From positions 868,001-932,000 of the forward strand of contig NZ_QJRY01000001.1 of assembly GCF_003205195.1 (NCBI RefSeq): a DNA stretch of 64,000 nucleotides, written 5' to 3'. The notes beneath the pieces were generated by a model. The model searched no databases. It worked only from the letters and a program-made list of their open reading frames with translations, and was not told the origin of the DNA. The position numbers were made by a program, and so were the translations under genes. Origin of the DNA: Peteryoungia wuzhouensis. GTDB taxonomy: Bacteria; Pseudomonadota; Alphaproteobacteria; Rhizobiales; Rhizobiaceae. Position 1 is the first letter of the stretch, and each line of letters begins with the position of its first letter. This document shows positions 9,376 to 19,578 of the stretch, in pieces.

Positions 9376-9771
9376 CTAAATGTTCTTAAGGTTTTCTAGC
9401 TCCGGGAAGGCATACCACTTTAGAAGCGGCGCCATACAAGCGGCAGCATTTTCATTTGTGCTGACCGGTGTCACCCCGACGAGGCGAACTGAGATCGTAG
9501 ATCTGCCTGTGTAGGCACCGAGCCGGTTCTTGGCGTTCGCCTTTACGCAGACGAATTGCAGCTTCCCGCCAGGTGCATCCATCACAGCCGAGATTTCGGC
9601 GTCGCGAACAGAATAGGGATCGATCAGGTAATCCCTAGCGGCTTTAACAATGGCATGTCGGACAGCATTTGATGGCGCGCGCTGCGTCGCCAACACATTG
9701 TCCATCTGCTCTTGAGTGACACAGCCGGAGAGCGCCACCGCGGCGGCGACAAGAAAAATCCGAATCTTCAA
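9376..9771 (-). CDS. Small predicted lipoprotein of unknown function
   Basis: A 131-residue protein with a lipoprotein signal: a short basic start, a hydrophobic run and the lipobox ALSGC, giving a lipidated Cys near residue 17. The mature part has no motif I recognise. It contains KLQFVCVKANAKNRLGAY and two further Cys residues. The start is taken as TTG at 9771, because a GGGGGA ribosome-binding site lies just upstream (9779-9784) and the nearby ATG at 9778 is in another frame. It converges on the five-gene operon across a 50-base gap and shares that region's lower GC, so it may belong to the same accessory block. A direct link to the putative defence system is not shown. Confidence 0.65.
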   Translation of the reverse strand: MKIRIFLVAAAVALSGCVTQEQMDNVLATQRAPSNAVRHAIVKAARDYLIDPYSVRDAEISAVMDAPGGKLQFVCVKANAKNRLGAYTGRSTISVRLVGVTPVSTNENAAACMAPLLKWYAFPELENLKNI

Positions 9772-10143
9772 AAAACATCCCCCTTTGTTTGGATTCAGAC
9801 CATCTACACCTCAGCCGGAAAAACTCAAGCTTAGGTTGCGCCCCGGCGCACAATCTACCATTCTAGAATGCTCCTCACGTTGGAAGCGAACGATGCGTAG
9901 TTTGATCTAATTTGTGCGATCAGTTAGATTTGCATCTCGTCCACTGCGTAACAAAGTTTAGATCGCCACAATGTTACAAAAGTTCTTATAAGGTATTGTA
10001 ATTTAATAAACCTGGGCGACTTCAAATCTCTCTAGCAGCACCATTTTCCCCAGACTTCAGAATGATTGCAGAACTCACGTGTGGGATTTAACCGCCCACG
10101 TATGCGAGCTGTTCTACGTGCCTATGACGACGTGGAGGTGCGA
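9772..10143. other. AT-rich 372-base intergenic stretch at the edge of the accessory region
   Basis: No convincing gene, tRNA or integrase was found. The middle part (about 9910-10030) is clearly AT-rich compared with both sides. A small inverted repeat, GTGGG (10081-10085) with CCCAC (10095-10099), lies downstream of the hutD stop on the minus strand, but no T run follows it, so a terminator is doubtful. The stretch separates the lower-GC island from the high-GC hut genes and is where an integration junction would be sought. Confidence 0.5.
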
Positions 10144-10713
10144 CTACGTTGTTACGCCGTCGATCTGTATGATGTAGATCGTGGCAGGAGACGCACTGGA
10201 GAGTTGGGCTCCGTCGCCCGGCCCCAAGAATAGAGCGTCCAGCGGGTGCAAGCGGATGTTTTCTTGGACGACCGACACGTCATTCAGGGTCAGCACGATT
10301 CGCAAGTGGGCGGACGGCTGAAGCGTCAGCTGCCGTGTGACCACGCGTTCGACTGCGTGGGTGAATGCGCCCCTGCGGCTCATGACGTTGAGGTCGGTGA
10401 CCGGCCCCGCCAGCAATGTAGCGCTGGTCTGGCGATCGGCGGGGAATGCATGAGGGGCACATTCCGGCCGAAGCGAATGTGGTGCGTGCCCCGCCACCGA
10501 GAGCGTGATACCCTCGCCTGTCAGCACGCTCAGCGTCCGGTCGATGCCATCGAAAACCGAGAAGGGTCCATCCTCGGCGACGGTTGCCATACTGATGCGC
10601 CAGTCGAAATTGTCGACGGAGGCGCCGGGGGGCGAGACGGCGATTTCTACCGTCTCGCCCTTGCCGTTCTTCCAGGGCATGCGCTTGTGATCGACCGACC
10701 GCAGGACGCGCAT
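10144..10713 (-). CDS. hutD: HutD/Ves family cupin protein
   Basis: A 189-residue protein of the HutD/Ves family. It shows the family opening RMPWKNGKGETVEIAVSPPG near residues 11-30 and FDWRISMATV near residue 36, followed by alternating beta strands typical of a two-barrel cupin. HutD proteins accompany histidine-utilisation genes and are thought to modulate hut expression, possibly by sensing formylglutamate or urocanate. They are not enzymes of the pathway. The gene starts three bases after the hutU stop and is the last member of the minus-strand hut operon. Confidence 0.9.
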   Translation of the reverse strand: MRVLRSVDHKRMPWKNGKGETVEIAVSPPGASVDNFDWRISMATVAEDGPFSVFDGIDRTLSVLTGEGITLSVAGHAPHSLRPECAPHAFPADRQTSATLLAGPVTDLNVMSRRGAFTHAVERVVTRQLTLQPSAHLRIVLTLNDVSVVQENIRLHPLDALFLGPGDGAQLSSASPATIYIIQIDGVTT

Positions 10714-10716
10714 GGC

Positions 10717-12402
10717 TCAGTTGCCGAGAAGGCCGGGAAGGCGGAGCCCCTGCTCTCTCGCGCAATCAAGCGCGATGTCGTAGCCGGCATCTGCATGGCG
10801 CATGACGCCCGTCGCCGGATCGTTCCACAGCACGCGCTCCAGCCGGCGCTCTGCATCATCCGTGCCATCGGCGCAGATGACCATGCCGGAATGCTGGGAG
10901 AAGCCCATGCCGACACCGCCGCCATGGTGCAGCGACACCCAGGTGGCGCCCGAGGCGGTGTTGAGGAGCGCGTTCAGGAGCGGCCAGTCGGAGACGGCGT
11001 CGGAGCCGTCCTTCATGGCTTCCGTCTCGCGGTTGGGCGAGGCGACGGAGCCGCTGTCGAGATGGTCGCGGCCGATGACGATGGGGGCGGAGAGTTCGCC
11101 GCTCCGCACCATTTCGTTGAAGGCCAGAGCCAGCTTGTGACGGTCGCCGAGGCCGACCCAGCAGATGCGGGCGGGCAGGCCTTGAAAGGCGATGCGCTCG
11201 CGGGCCATGTCGAGCCAGTTGTGCAGATGCTTATTGTCCGGCAGTAACTCCTTCACCTTGGCATCGGTCTTGTAGATATCCTGCGGATCCCCAGACAGGG
11301 CTGCCCAGCGGAAGGGGCCGATGCCGCGGCAAAACAGCGGGCGGATATAGGCCGGCACGAAACCGGGGAAGGCGAAGGCATCTTCCAGGCCCTCGTCCTT
11401 GGCGACCTGGCGGATGTTGTTGCCATAGTCGAGCGTCGGCACGCCGGCGTTCCAGAAGGCGACCATGGCCTCGACATGGGCTTTCATCGAGGCGCGGGCC
11501 GCAACTTCGACGGAGACTGGATCGGTCTCGCGCTTGGCTTTTGCCTCCTCGACGGTCCAGCCGATCGGCAGATAACCATTGCGCGGGTCATGGGCCGAGG
11601 TCTGGTCGGTCACGATATCGGGGCGCGGGCCACCGGCCTGCATTCGCTTGACCAGCTCCGGGAAAATCTCGGCAGCATTGCCGAGAAGCCCAACAGACTT
11701 GGCTTCGCCCGCCTTGGTCCAGCGATCGATCATTTCGAGCGCCTCGTCGAGCGTCTTTGCCTTCTCGTCGACATAACGGGTGCGCAGGCGGAAATCGATG
11801 CGGGTCTCGTCGCATTCGACGGCGAGGCAGCAGGCACCGGCCATGACGGCGGCAAGAGGCTGGGCGCCGCCCATGCCGCCGAGACCACCGGTCAGTATCC
11901 ACTTACCCTTCAGATTGCCCTGATAGTGCTGGCGACCGGCCTCGACGAAGGTTTCATAGGTGCCCTGCACGATGCCTTGCGTGCCGATATAGATCCAGGA
12001 GCCGGCGGTCATCTGGCCGTACATGGCCAGACCCTTCTTATCGAGCTCGTTGAAATGGTCCCAGGTCGCCCAATGCGGCACGAGGTTGGAATTGGCGATC
12101 AGGACGCGTGGCGCATCCTTGTGGGTGCGAAACACGCCGACCGGCTTGCCGGACTGGACAAGCAGGGTTTCCTCCTCGGTCAGGGTCTTCAGGGTGGCGA
12201 CGATGCGGTCGAAATCCTCCCAGGTGCGGGCGGCGCGACCAATGCCGCCATAGACGACGAGCTCGTGCGGGTTCTCAGCAACATCAGGATCGAGATTGTT
12301 CATCAGCATGCGCAGCGGCGCTTCGGTCATCCAGCTTTTGGCCGTCAGCTCGTTGCCCCGGGGGGACCTGATGTCACGGATATTGTGGCGAGAATTGGTC
12401 AT
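10717..12402 (-). CDS. hutU: Urocanate hydratase
   Basis: A 561-residue protein of normal length for HutU, the cytoplasmic NAD-dependent enzyme that turns urocanate into 4-imidazolone-5-propionate, step two of histidine breakdown. The N-terminal [20 protein letters not shown], the nucleotide-binding [13 protein letters not shown] near residue 173, the conserved [16 protein letters not shown] near residue 265 and the C-terminal [13 protein letters not shown] near residue 490 are diagnostic. It lies between hutG (11 bases upstream) and hutD. Confidence 0.98.
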   Translation of the reverse strand: MTNSRHNIRDIRSPRGNELTAKSWMTEAPLRMLMNNLDPDVAENPHELVVYGGIGRAARTWEDFDRIVATLKTLTEEETLLVQSGKPVGVFRTHKDAPRVLIANSNLVPHWATWDHFNELDKKGLAMYGQMTAGSWIYIGTQGIVQGTYETFVEAGRQHYQGNLKGKWILTGGLGGMGGAQPLAAVMAGACCLAVECDETRIDFRLRTRYVDEKAKTLDEALEMIDRWTKAGEAKSVGLLGNAAEIFPELVKRMQAGGPRPDIVTDQTSAHDPRNGYLPIGWTVEEAKAKRETDPVSVEVAARASMKAHVEAMVAFWNAGVPTLDYGNNIRQVAKDEGLEDAFAFPGFVPAYIRPLFCRGIGPFRWAALSGDPQDIYKTDAKVKELLPDNKHLHNWLDMARERIAFQGLPARICWVGLGDRHKLALAFNEMVRSGELSAPIVIGRDHLDSGSVASPNRETEAMKDGSDAVSDWPLLNALLNTASGATWVSLHHGGGVGMGFSQHSGMVICADGTDDAERRLERVLWNDPATGVMRHADAGYDIALDCAREQGLRLPGLLGN

Positions 12403-12413
12403 GTCTGATCCCC

Positions 12414-13214
12414 TTATGATTTGAGGTCGAGCGCGATCGCTTCGATCCGGGTGAGCATGGTCTTGAGATGGATGCGCAGGCGTTCCGCCTTTTCCGCGTC
12501 ATAGGCGAAGGGCGGTGCTTCCGTGGCGAGATGAGTGGACTGGGCAAGTTCCATCTGGATGGCATGCACGCCGTTATCTGGCCGACCGTAATGTCGGGTT
12601 GTCCAGCCGCCCTTGAACCGGCCGTTCAGCACGCTGGTATAGCCTTCAGCGGCGGTCGCGGCTTCGACTGCCGCCTGTTCGATGCTGATATCACAGGTGC
12701 GACCGCCATCGGTGCCGATGTTGAAATCCGGCAGGATGCCTTCGAACAGGAAGGGGATCTTCGAGCGGATGGAATGGCAATCATAGAGGATTGCCACGCC
12801 GTGGATTGCCTTTACACGATCGATCTCGGCCTGGAGGGCCGCGTGATAGGGGCCATGAAAAGCGGCGACCCGATCCGCAGTGTCAGCCTCTCTCGGCTCG
12901 GCGCCGTCCTGCCAGATCGGCAGGCCATCGAAGTCCGTGGTCGGGACCAGACCGGTGGTGTTCTGGCCGGGATAGAGGCTGACGCCATCAGGATCGCGAT
13001 TGGCGTCGATCACGTAGCGATGGAAGGTGGCCCGCACCATGGTCGCGCCAGGCAGCAGGCCGTCATACAGCGTCTCGATGTACCAGTCGGTATCGGCGAT
13101 CAGGCGACCGTTTTCGTTGAGGCGCGCCCAGATCTCCGGTGGCACATGCGTGCCCGTGTGCGGCAGGCCGAGGATGACGGGGGATGATCCCTTGACGACG
13201 TCGACGACGGTCAT
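12414..13214 (-). CDS. hutG: N-formylglutamate deformylase
   Basis: A 266-residue protein of the N-formylglutamate amidohydrolase family. It catalyses the last step of the five-step histidine route, releasing formate and glutamate. Motifs include [12 protein letters not shown] (residues about 16-27), DTDWYIE (about 41) and a metal-binding [15 protein letters not shown] segment (about 70-84). The role matches the presence of hutF, whose product is N-formylglutamate. The gene lies two bases after the hutH stop and 11 bases before hutU. It is the deformylase type, not the arginase-like formiminoglutamase that is also called HutG in other bacteria. Confidence 0.95.
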   Translation of the reverse strand: MTVVDVVKGSSPVILGLPHTGTHVPPEIWARLNENGRLIADTDWYIETLYDGLLPGATMVRATFHRYVIDANRDPDGVSLYPGQNTTGLVPTTDFDGLPIWQDGAEPREADTADRVAAFHGPYHAALQAEIDRVKAIHGVAILYDCHSIRSKIPFLFEGILPDFNIGTDGGRTCDISIEQAAVEAATAAEGYTSVLNGRFKGGWTTRHYGRPDNGVHAIQMELAQSTHLATEAPPFAYDAEKAERLRIHLKTMLTRIEAIALDLKS

Positions 13215-13216
13215 GC

Positions 13217-14752
13217 TCAGTCCTCCAGGGTCGGCAGGAGACCTGCGGAGACGGACGTGGCGATCGCGCCAGTGGCGACGAGGGCGGCGGCTTTCTGCAG
13301 ATCCGGCGCCATGTAGCGATCTTCTTCCAGCGTCGGCACATGGGCGCGGAGAGTGGCTATGGTCTTCTGCAATTCGGCGCTGGTCTTGGTCGGGCCGCGC
13401 AGCTCGATGCCCTGGGCTGCCGTCAGCGCCTCGATGCCGAGGATGGCGAAGAGGTTTTCGGTCATCGGCAGCAGGCGGCGGGCACCGTGGCAGGCCATGG
13501 AGACATGATCTTCCTGATTGGCCGAAGTGGGGGTGGAATCGACAGAGGCCGGGTGCGACATCTGCTTGTTTTCGCTCATCAGGGCCGCGGAGGTCACCTC
13601 GGCGATCATCAGGCCGGAATTGAGGCCCGGCTTTTTCGAGAGGAAGGCCGGCAGGCCGTAGGACAGTGCGGGATCGACCAGGAGCGCAATGCGGCGCTGG
13701 GCGATCGCTCCGATCTCACAGATGGCCAGCGCCGTCTGGTCGGCGGCAAAGGCCACGGGTTCGGCGTGGAAGTTGCCGCCTGAAACCACCGAGTTATCGG
13801 AAAGGACAAGCGGATTGTCAGTGACGGCATTGGCTTCGATGCGCAGCGTATTGGCCACCTGGCGCAGGAGATCGAGGCAGGCGCCGTCGACCTGCGGCTG
13901 GCAGCGGATGCAATAGGGATCCTGCACGCGCTCGTCGCCCTCGACATGGCTTTCGCGGATGGCCGAGCCTTCCAGAAGCTCGCGGAGCGCCTTGCCCGCA
14001 TCGATCTGGCCGCGATGGCCGCGCAATGTGTGAATGTCGGGATGGAAGGGGGCGGACGAGCCCATGGCGGCATCGGTGGAGAGCGCGCCGGTGATCAGTG
14101 CCGTCTGGAGGGCGCGGTGAGCACGGAAGAGGCCGGCCAGCGCCAGCGCCGTCGAGGCCTGGGTGCCGTTGATCAAGGCGAGCCCTTCCTTGGCCGCCAG
14201 CACGACCGGTTGCAGACCGGCTTTTGCCAGAGCGTCGCGGCCGGACAGGGCTTCACCGGCAAAGATGGCCTCGCCCTCGCCCATCATGACAGCGGCCATA
14301 TGGGCGAGCGGTGCCAGATCACCCGAGGCGCCAACGGACCCCTTTTCCGGAATGACCGGGATGACGCCCTTGTCCAGCATGGCTTCGATCAGCCGCACAA
14401 GTTCCAGCCGCACGCCCGACGCGCCGCGACCGAGCGAGATCAGCTTCAGCGCCATGATCAGCCGCACGACATTTTCCGGCAGCGGGCTGCCGACGCCGCA
14501 GCAATGGGAGAGGATCAGATTGCGCTGCAGGGTGGCGAGGTCAGCAGAGTCGATCTTGATCGAGGCGAGCTTTCCGAATCCGGTATTGATGCCGTAGACC
14601 GGGGCATTGCCGGACGCGATCTCGGCGATGCGGTCGGCGGCACGGATGATCCCAGCGTCAAAGGAGGGATCGAGCCGAGCCGAGCCGTTTTCCCAATAGA
14701 TCGCGCCGAGATCGGTGAGGGTGACGTTGCCCGGGTGAAGGACGATGGTCAT
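13217..14752 (-). CDS. hutH: Histidine ammonia-lyase
   Basis: A 511-residue enzyme that removes ammonia from L-histidine to give urocanate, the first committed step. The segment [15 protein letters not shown] near residue 141 contains the Ala-Ser-Gly that cyclises into the MIO electrophile. The N-terminal [11 protein letters not shown] (residues about 54-64) and the C-terminal QEDHVSM motif (near residue 415) also fit the family. Its ATG overlaps the hutI stop by four bases (ATGA), indicating translational coupling. Confidence 0.98.
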   Translation of the reverse strand: MTIVLHPGNVTLTDLGAIYWENGSARLDPSFDAGIIRAADRIAEIASGNAPVYGINTGFGKLASIKIDSADLATLQRNLILSHCCGVGSPLPENVVRLIMALKLISLGRGASGVRLELVRLIEAMLDKGVIPVIPEKGSVGASGDLAPLAHMAAVMMGEGEAIFAGEALSGRDALAKAGLQPVVLAAKEGLALINGTQASTALALAGLFRAHRALQTALITGALSTDAAMGSSAPFHPDIHTLRGHRGQIDAGKALRELLEGSAIRESHVEGDERVQDPYCIRCQPQVDGACLDLLRQVANTLRIEANAVTDNPLVLSDNSVVSGGNFHAEPVAFAADQTALAICEIGAIAQRRIALLVDPALSYGLPAFLSKKPGLNSGLMIAEVTSAALMSENKQMSHPASVDSTPTSANQEDHVSMACHGARRLLPMTENLFAILGIEALTAAQGIELRGPTKTSAELQKTIATLRAHVPTLEEDRYMAPDLQKAAALVATGAIATSVSAGLLPTLED

Positions 14753-16008
14753 GCGGACACCTTTTTGCCTTTGAATATGCTGCTATGAAGCGGGTTGAAG
14801 CCGATCCGGTAGACCAGTTCGGCGGGGCGCTGGATGTCCCAGATCGCGAAATCGGCAGACTTGCCGGCTTCGAGCGTGCCGACCTCATCCTGCAAGCCCA
14901 GCGCACGGGCGGCCTCGCGCGTCGCGCCGGCCAGGCATTCTTCGACCGTCAGCCGGAACAGGGTCGCCGACATGTTCATCGCCAGCAGCAGGGAAGTAAG
15001 CGGCGAGGTGCCGGGATTGCAGTCGGTGGCGATGGCGATCGGGACACCTGCATCCCGAAGAAGCTGGACCGGCGGCTTGCGCGTTTCGTTGATCGCGTAG
15101 AAGGCGCCGGGCAGGAGGACGGCGACGGTTCCGACCTTGGCCATGGCCGCAGCACCGTCGGCATCCAGATATTCGAGGTGATCGGCCGAGAGAGCGCCGC
15201 AAGAGGCGGCGAATTTGGCGCCGCCGAGATTGGAGAGCTGTTCGGCATGCAGCTTGACCGGCAGGCCGAGTTCCGCCGCCTTTTCAAAGACCCGGGCGAT
15301 TTCTTCGACGGAGAAGGCGATGCCTTCGCAGAAGCCGTCGACCGCATCGACGAGGCCTTCGGCGTGGGCCTGTTCCATGCCAGGCAGGACGACCTCAGAG
15401 ATATAGGCGTCGTTCCGGCCGCGATATTCGACCGGGGTCGCATGGGCCGCAAGGTAAGAGGTGACGACGCGCACCGGACGCAGGGTTTCGAGCCTGCGGG
15501 CGGCACGCAGCATGTTGAGTTCGCCCTCGATCGACAGGCCGTAACCCGACTTGATCTCGATCGTGGAGACGCCTTCCGCAAGCAGAGTATCGAGACGCGG
15601 AAGTGCTGCTTCCGCCAGTTGCTCGATGGTCAGGGCGTTGGTCGCCTTGACCGAAGACACGATGCCGCCGCCGGCGCGGGCGATCTCCTCATAGGTCGCA
15701 CCGTTCAGCCGCATCTCGAATTCCATAGCGCGGTCGCCGCCGAAGACCAGATGGGTGTGGCAGTCGACCAGACCAGGGGTGACGATCCGACCGCCGCAGT
15801 CCGTCACCTCGACGGCTTCTGCCAGGGACACCGGGAGGTCCGCCTCGGCTCCCACAAACAGGATCCGGCCATCACGCACAGCGATGACGCCGTCTTCGAG
15901 AAGGGTGAGGTCCGCTCCCGGCGCCAGCGTCAGCAGACGCGCATTGCGCCAGATGCGGATCGCGCCTTGTGCTTCAGTCTCGTGATTACGCTTTTCGTTC
16001 CCGGTCAT
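14749..16008 (-). CDS. hutI: Imidazolonepropionase
   Basis: A 419-residue metal-dependent amidohydrolase that opens 4-imidazolone-5-propionate to formiminoglutamate. Metal ligands are visible in [11 protein letters not shown] (near residue 78), LHAEQL (near residue 250) and [12 protein letters not shown] (near residue 325). The frame stays open far upstream, but ATG 16008 is chosen because an AGGCGGAA ribosome-binding site lies just before it and the family start fits. It is the first gene of the minus-strand hut operon and faces the HutC-type operator. Confidence 0.96.
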   Translation of the reverse strand: MTGNEKRNHETEAQGAIRIWRNARLLTLAPGADLTLLEDGVIAVRDGRILFVGAEADLPVSLAEAVEVTDCGGRIVTPGLVDCHTHLVFGGDRAMEFEMRLNGATYEEIARAGGGIVSSVKATNALTIEQLAEAALPRLDTLLAEGVSTIEIKSGYGLSIEGELNMLRAARRLETLRPVRVVTSYLAAHATPVEYRGRNDAYISEVVLPGMEQAHAEGLVDAVDGFCEGIAFSVEEIARVFEKAAELGLPVKLHAEQLSNLGGAKFAASCGALSADHLEYLDADGAAAMAKVGTVAVLLPGAFYAINETRKPPVQLLRDAGVPIAIATDCNPGTSPLTSLLLAMNMSATLFRLTVEECLAGATREAARALGLQDEVGTLEAGKSADFAIWDIQRPAELVYRIGFNPLHSSIFKGKKVSA

Positions 16009-16036
16009 GGCAATTCCGCCTTTCCTTTGATCGAAA

Positions 16037-16050
16037 TATGTATATACATA
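16037..16050. promoter_or_regulatory. HutC-type operator palindrome between hutI and hutF
   Basis: A perfect 14-base palindrome TATGTATATACATA, 28 bases upstream of hutI and 78 bases upstream of hutF. Its core TGTATATACA resembles the TGTA-N2-TACA sites described for HutC of the GntR family. Repression of both hut transcripts, relieved by urocanate, is the expected function. Confidence 0.8.
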
Positions 16051-16128
16051 ATAATCCGATGACAAGCGAAAAATCCGGCGCATGATCGCGACCATCGATT
16101 TGCGCACGATCGTGGAGAGACGGAGCTC

Positions 16129-17490
16129 ATGGCACAGACCGCAACAACCAGCCTTCATGCGACCACCGCGCTGCTTCCCGCTGGCTGGTCCAGCAATGTG
16201 CGGGTGACGGTCACCGGTGGGGCGATCACGCGGATCGAAACCGGGGTGGCGCCAACGAGCGGCGACGAGACGCATGGTATCATCGTTCCCGCCATGCCGA
16301 ACCTGCACAGCCACGCCTTTCAGCGCGCCATGGCGGGGCTGGCGGAGGTGCGCGGGCCTGATAGCGACAGCTTCTGGAGCTGGCGCACGATCATGTACAA
16401 GTTCGCCCTGTCGATGACGCCCGACCAGATGCAGGCTGTCGCGGCGCAGCTCTACATGGAGATGCTGGAGGCGGGTTTCTCGCGGGTCGGCGAGTTCCAT
16501 TATCTCCACCACGATCAGGACGGCCAGCCTTATGCCAATATCGCGGAACTGGCCGAGCGGATCGGGGCGGCAAGCGCCGAGGCCGGTATCGGCCTGACCC
16601 TTCTGCCGGTTTTCTATGCCCATTCCGGCTTCGGCGGTGCCGCACCGGTGGAAGGCCAGCGTCGCTTCATCAATTCGGTCGAGAGTTTTGCGCGTCTGAT
16701 GGATGGCTGCCGCAGGGTCGTTGCCGATCTGGAAGGTGCCGTGCTCGGTGTGGCGCCGCACAGTCTGCGCGCCGTGACACCGGGGGAACTCGAAGCGGTG
16801 GTACCCTTGGCAGACGGCGGCCCGGTTCATATCCATGTGGCGGAACAGGTCAAGGAGGTCGAGGATTGCGTAGCCTGGTCGGGTGCGCGGCCGGTGGAAT
16901 GGCTTCTTTCGAATGCGCCCGTCGATCATCGCTGGTGCCTGATCCACGCGACCCATATGACCGAGGACGAGACGCGGCAGATGGCGAAGCGTGGCGCGAT
17001 TGCCGGGCTTTGCCCGATCACCGAGGCCAATCTCGGCGACGGAACCTTCGAGGCGCCGCTGTTTCTGAGCCAAGGCGGTCGCTATGGCATCGGGTCGGAT
17101 TCGAATGTGCTGATATCGCTGCCCGGCGAGTTGCGGCAGCTGGAATATTCGCAGCGCCTCGCCCGTCGTGCACGCAATGTGATCGCGGAGCCGAACGGGT
17201 CAACGGCGCGCCGGCTGTTCGATCAGGCCCTTGCCGGAGGGGCTGCGGCGCTCGGCACCCAAGCCGGTCTCAGCCTTGGCAATCCGGCTGATCTGGTCTC
17301 GCTCAACGCGACCGCCCTGCCCTATCTCTCCGGAGACCAATTGCTGGACCACTGGATTTTTGCCGGTAGTCTTGCCACTGACAGCGTCTGGGTGCACGGC
17401 CGCAAGCAGGTGGCAGGGGGACGACATATCCGGCGGGCCGAGATCGAGAGCCGGTTCGTGAAGACCATGCAGGCATTGATGAGCGCCTGA
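16129..17490 (+). CDS. hutF: Formimidoylglutamate deiminase
   Basis: A 453-residue amidohydrolase that deaminates N-formiminoglutamate to N-formylglutamate and ammonia. Metal-ligand motifs are [14 protein letters not shown] (near residues 56-70), HIHVAEQ (near residue 227), LIHATHM (near residue 271) and GSDSNV (near residue 322). Together with the HutG deformylase this defines the five-step pathway found in pseudomonads and many rhizobia. It is transcribed away from hutI, with the palindromic operator between them, and precedes hutC. Confidence 0.96.
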   Translation: MAQTATTSLHATTALLPAGWSSNVRVTVTGGAITRIETGVAPTSGDETHGIIVPAMPNLHSHAFQRAMAGLAEVRGPDSDSFWSWRTIMYKFALSMTPDQMQAVAAQLYMEMLEAGFSRVGEFHYLHHDQDGQPYANIAELAERIGAASAEAGIGLTLLPVFYAHSGFGGAAPVEGQRRFINSVESFARLMDGCRRVVADLEGAVLGVAPHSLRAVTPGELEAVVPLADGGPVHIHVAEQVKEVEDCVAWSGARPVEWLLSNAPVDHRWCLIHATHMTEDETRQMAKRGAIAGLCPITEANLGDGTFEAPLFLSQGGRYGIGSDSNVLISLPGELRQLEYSQRLARRARNVIAEPNGSTARRLFDQALAGGAAALGTQAGLSLGNPADLVSLNATALPYLSGDQLLDHWIFAGSLATDSVWVHGRKQVAGGRHIRRAEIESRFVKTMQALMSA

Positions 17491-17550
17491 CCCGGCCTTG
17501 CATTCCCTCTGTCATGCGCTATCCGGTAGCTTGAGGATGTGACGTCATGA

Positions 17551-18282
17551 CTGCGGAAGGACACGGCGATTTCTGGTGATACCACCCTGCACAGCAGGAT
17601 CCTTGCCGACATCGAAGGACAGATCGTATCCGGCGAATGGCCGCCTGGGCACCGGCTGCCGTTCGAGGTTGATCTCGCGGCTCAATATGGCTGCTCGCGC
17701 ATGACGGTCAACAAGGTCATGGCGCAGCTGGTGCGCAGCGGGCTGATCGAGCGAAGGAAGAAATCAGGCAGCTTCGTCGCCCAGCCAAAGGCGCAGTCCG
17801 CCGTGCTCGAGATCCATGACATCAAGGACGAGGTGCAGTCGCTGAAACTCGCCTATGGCTATGCCCTCATCGCCCGAACCGTCAGGCGTTCGGATGCCGA
17901 GGACATGCGGCGGCTGGGGCTTTCCAAGGGGACCGACGTGCTTGACATCACCTGCCTGCATACGGCCGGTCACGAGCCGTTCTGTCTGGAAAAGCGGCTG
18001 ATCAACCTTGCCATGGTGCCGCAGGCGGCAGATTTCGAATTCGTCGAGATCGCGCCCGGACCCTGGCTGCTGGCGGAAGTCCCCTGGACAAGCGCACAGC
18101 ACACCATCCAGGCGATCTCCGCCGACAAGGACGCGGTGAAGCTTCTGAAGCTCTCGGCGCACGAGGCCTGTCTGGTGATCGAGCGACAGACCTGGGGACA
18201 GGGAGGGCCGGTCACCAATGTGCGGCTGACCTATCCCGGCAACCGGCATGTGGTGACAGCACAATTCAAGCCGGGAGGCTGA
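17551..18282 (+). CDS. hutC: HutC, GntR-family repressor of histidine utilisation (irregular 5' end)
   Basis: GntR-type winged-helix repressor with a UTRA effector domain; it binds hut operators and is released by urocanate. The helix-turn-helix spans about 17590-17770 (LHSRILADIEGQIVSGEW, then RLPFEVDLAAQYGCSRMTVN). The UTRA domain follows to the stop. In this frame a stop codon lies at 17548-17550, and the only start-like codon before the DNA-binding helices is CTG at 17551. ATG at 17701 falls inside the recognition helix and would destroy the fold. An ATG at 17547, with GAGG upstream, is in another frame and ends after ten codons. The gene therefore uses CTG or carries a one-base frameshift near 17550-17579. 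Confidence 0.85.
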   Translation: MRKDTAISGDTTLHSRILADIEGQIVSGEWPPGHRLPFEVDLAAQYGCSRMTVNKVMAQLVRSGLIERRKKSGSFVAQPKAQSAVLEIHDIKDEVQSLKLAYGYALIARTVRRSDAEDMRRLGLSKGTDVLDITCLHTAGHEPFCLEKRLINLAMVPQAADFEFVEIAPGPWLLAEVPWTSAQHTIQAISADKDAVKLLKLSAHEACLVIERQTWGQGGPVTNVRLTYPGNRHVVTAQFKPGG

Positions 18283-18288
18283 CCGCCC

Positions 18289-19461
18289 TTATCCCTGCTG
18301 CTGGTCCAACGCCTGCAGGAACCGCTCAAGATCGGCCCAGAGTTCGGCCTCGTCTTCCAGACCGATGCTGAGCCTCAGGACGACATCCGGCCCCGTCCAG
18401 GGCGTGACGCTGCGATGCCTTGCGACCGGCATGGGGGCTGCGAGGCTCCGGGTGCCGCCCCAGGATGCTCCGATGGCAAAGAGCCTGAAGGCATCGAGCG
18501 CTGTGGCAACACCAGTTGATGCCGCCTGGTTGAAGACGATGCTGAAGACGCCACTCGATCCGAGGAAATCCCGCTGCCAGAGCGCATGCCCCGGCGAGGT
18601 CTTGAGCGCCGGATGCAACACGCGTTCGACCAGCGGATGATCGGCCAGCCGATGGGCAAACTCCAGAGCCACCCGCTCTGAATGGCGAAGACGCAGGCTG
18701 AGCGTTTCGAAGCCGCGCAGAACCAAGGATGCATCATCCGGCGATACGCCGATGCCGAAACGGCCCATCTGCGAACGGATCGGCGCAATCAACCGCTCAT
18801 TGGCCACCGTGAGCGAGCCCATCAGCACGTCGGAATGGCCGGAGACGAATTTGGTCAGCGCTTCCGTGACGAGATCGGCGCCGTGGCAAAGCGGCTTGTA
18901 ATTGAGCGGGGTCGCCCAGGTGTTGTCGAGCCCGACCAGGGCGCCATGGGCGTGGGCAATCTCTGCGATCTGCGGCAGATCGATCACCTCCATCGTCGTC
19001 GACCCTGGGCTCTCGCACCAGACCATGCGGGTGGTCGACCTCATCTTGGCGGCCACGTCCTGCGGATCGAGCGGATCGAAGAAATCCACGTCCACGCCGA
19101 GCCGACGCAGATCCGTCTCGGCAAAGTCCCGCATCGGCGGATAGACGCTGTCGACCATCAGGATATGGTCTCCGGCAGAGAGGAAGGGCAGGATTGCGAG
19201 GATATTGGCGCCCTGACCAGACGGGGCGAGGAAGGTCCAGGCGCCATTTTCGAGGGCGGTCAGCTTCGTTTCGAGCGTGCGGGTCGTCGGCGTCCCGTAG
19301 AGCCCATAGGAATAGCCCTCATGGCCGCGCGCACCGCGCGCCGCATAGGATGCCGCATCCTTGAAGACGATGGTCGAGGCGCGATGGACAGCGACACCCA
19401 GCGGATCGAACCCTTCTCTGGAAACGGAAGGTGTCAGGACGCATTGGGTGATATCGCTCAT
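18289..19461 (-). CDS. Cys/Met-metabolism PLP enzyme (cystathionine beta-lyase-like)
   Basis: A 390-residue fold-type I pyridoxal-phosphate enzyme of the trans-sulfuration family. It shows YSYGLYGTPTTRTLE (residues about 51-65), SGQGANILA (about 81), DNTWATP (about 178) and the Schiff-base lysine in EALTKFVSGHSDV (about 201). Family members cleave or form C-S bonds; the closest named role is MetC-type cystathionine beta-lyase. Here it is the last gene after the hydantoinase, 117 bases downstream of it, so it may serve that catabolic cluster instead of methionine synthesis. Substrate is not determined. It converges on hutC with a six-base gap. Confidence 0.8.
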   Translation of the reverse strand: MSDITQCVLTPSVSREGFDPLGVAVHRASTIVFKDAASYAARGARGHEGYSYGLYGTPTTRTLETKLTALENGAWTFLAPSGQGANILAILPFLSAGDHILMVDSVYPPMRDFAETDLRRLGVDVDFFDPLDPQDVAAKMRSTTRMVWCESPGSTTMEVIDLPQIAEIAHAHGALVGLDNTWATPLNYKPLCHGADLVTEALTKFVSGHSDVLMGSLTVANERLIAPIRSQMGRFGIGVSPDDASLVLRGFETLSLRLRHSERVALEFAHRLADHPLVERVLHPALKTSPGHALWQRDFLGSSGVFSIVFNQAASTGVATALDAFRLFAIGASWGGTRSLAAPMPVARHRSVTPWTGPDVVLRLSIGLEDEAELWADLERFLQALDQQQG

Positions 19462-19578
19462 GTGACGGGCCTTTCTGGAAGTGGGCCCCGCAAACAGAGC
19501 CTATTTGCGCGGCGCAATCCATAGGCCAGATCTCACCCTTGACGCGATCTCGCGGCAACCCACAGGTTGCTCCCAATC

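Noticed and set aside
9997-10143. Possible tRNA-like T-arm (GGTTAAATCC on the minus strand) near the island edge
   Set aside because: The loop lacks the conserved C of TTC, and no acceptor, D or anticodon stems can be folded around it.
17701-18282. ATG 17701 as the hutC start
   Set aside because: It would begin inside the recognition helix and remove most of the DNA-binding domain that is clearly encoded upstream in the same frame.
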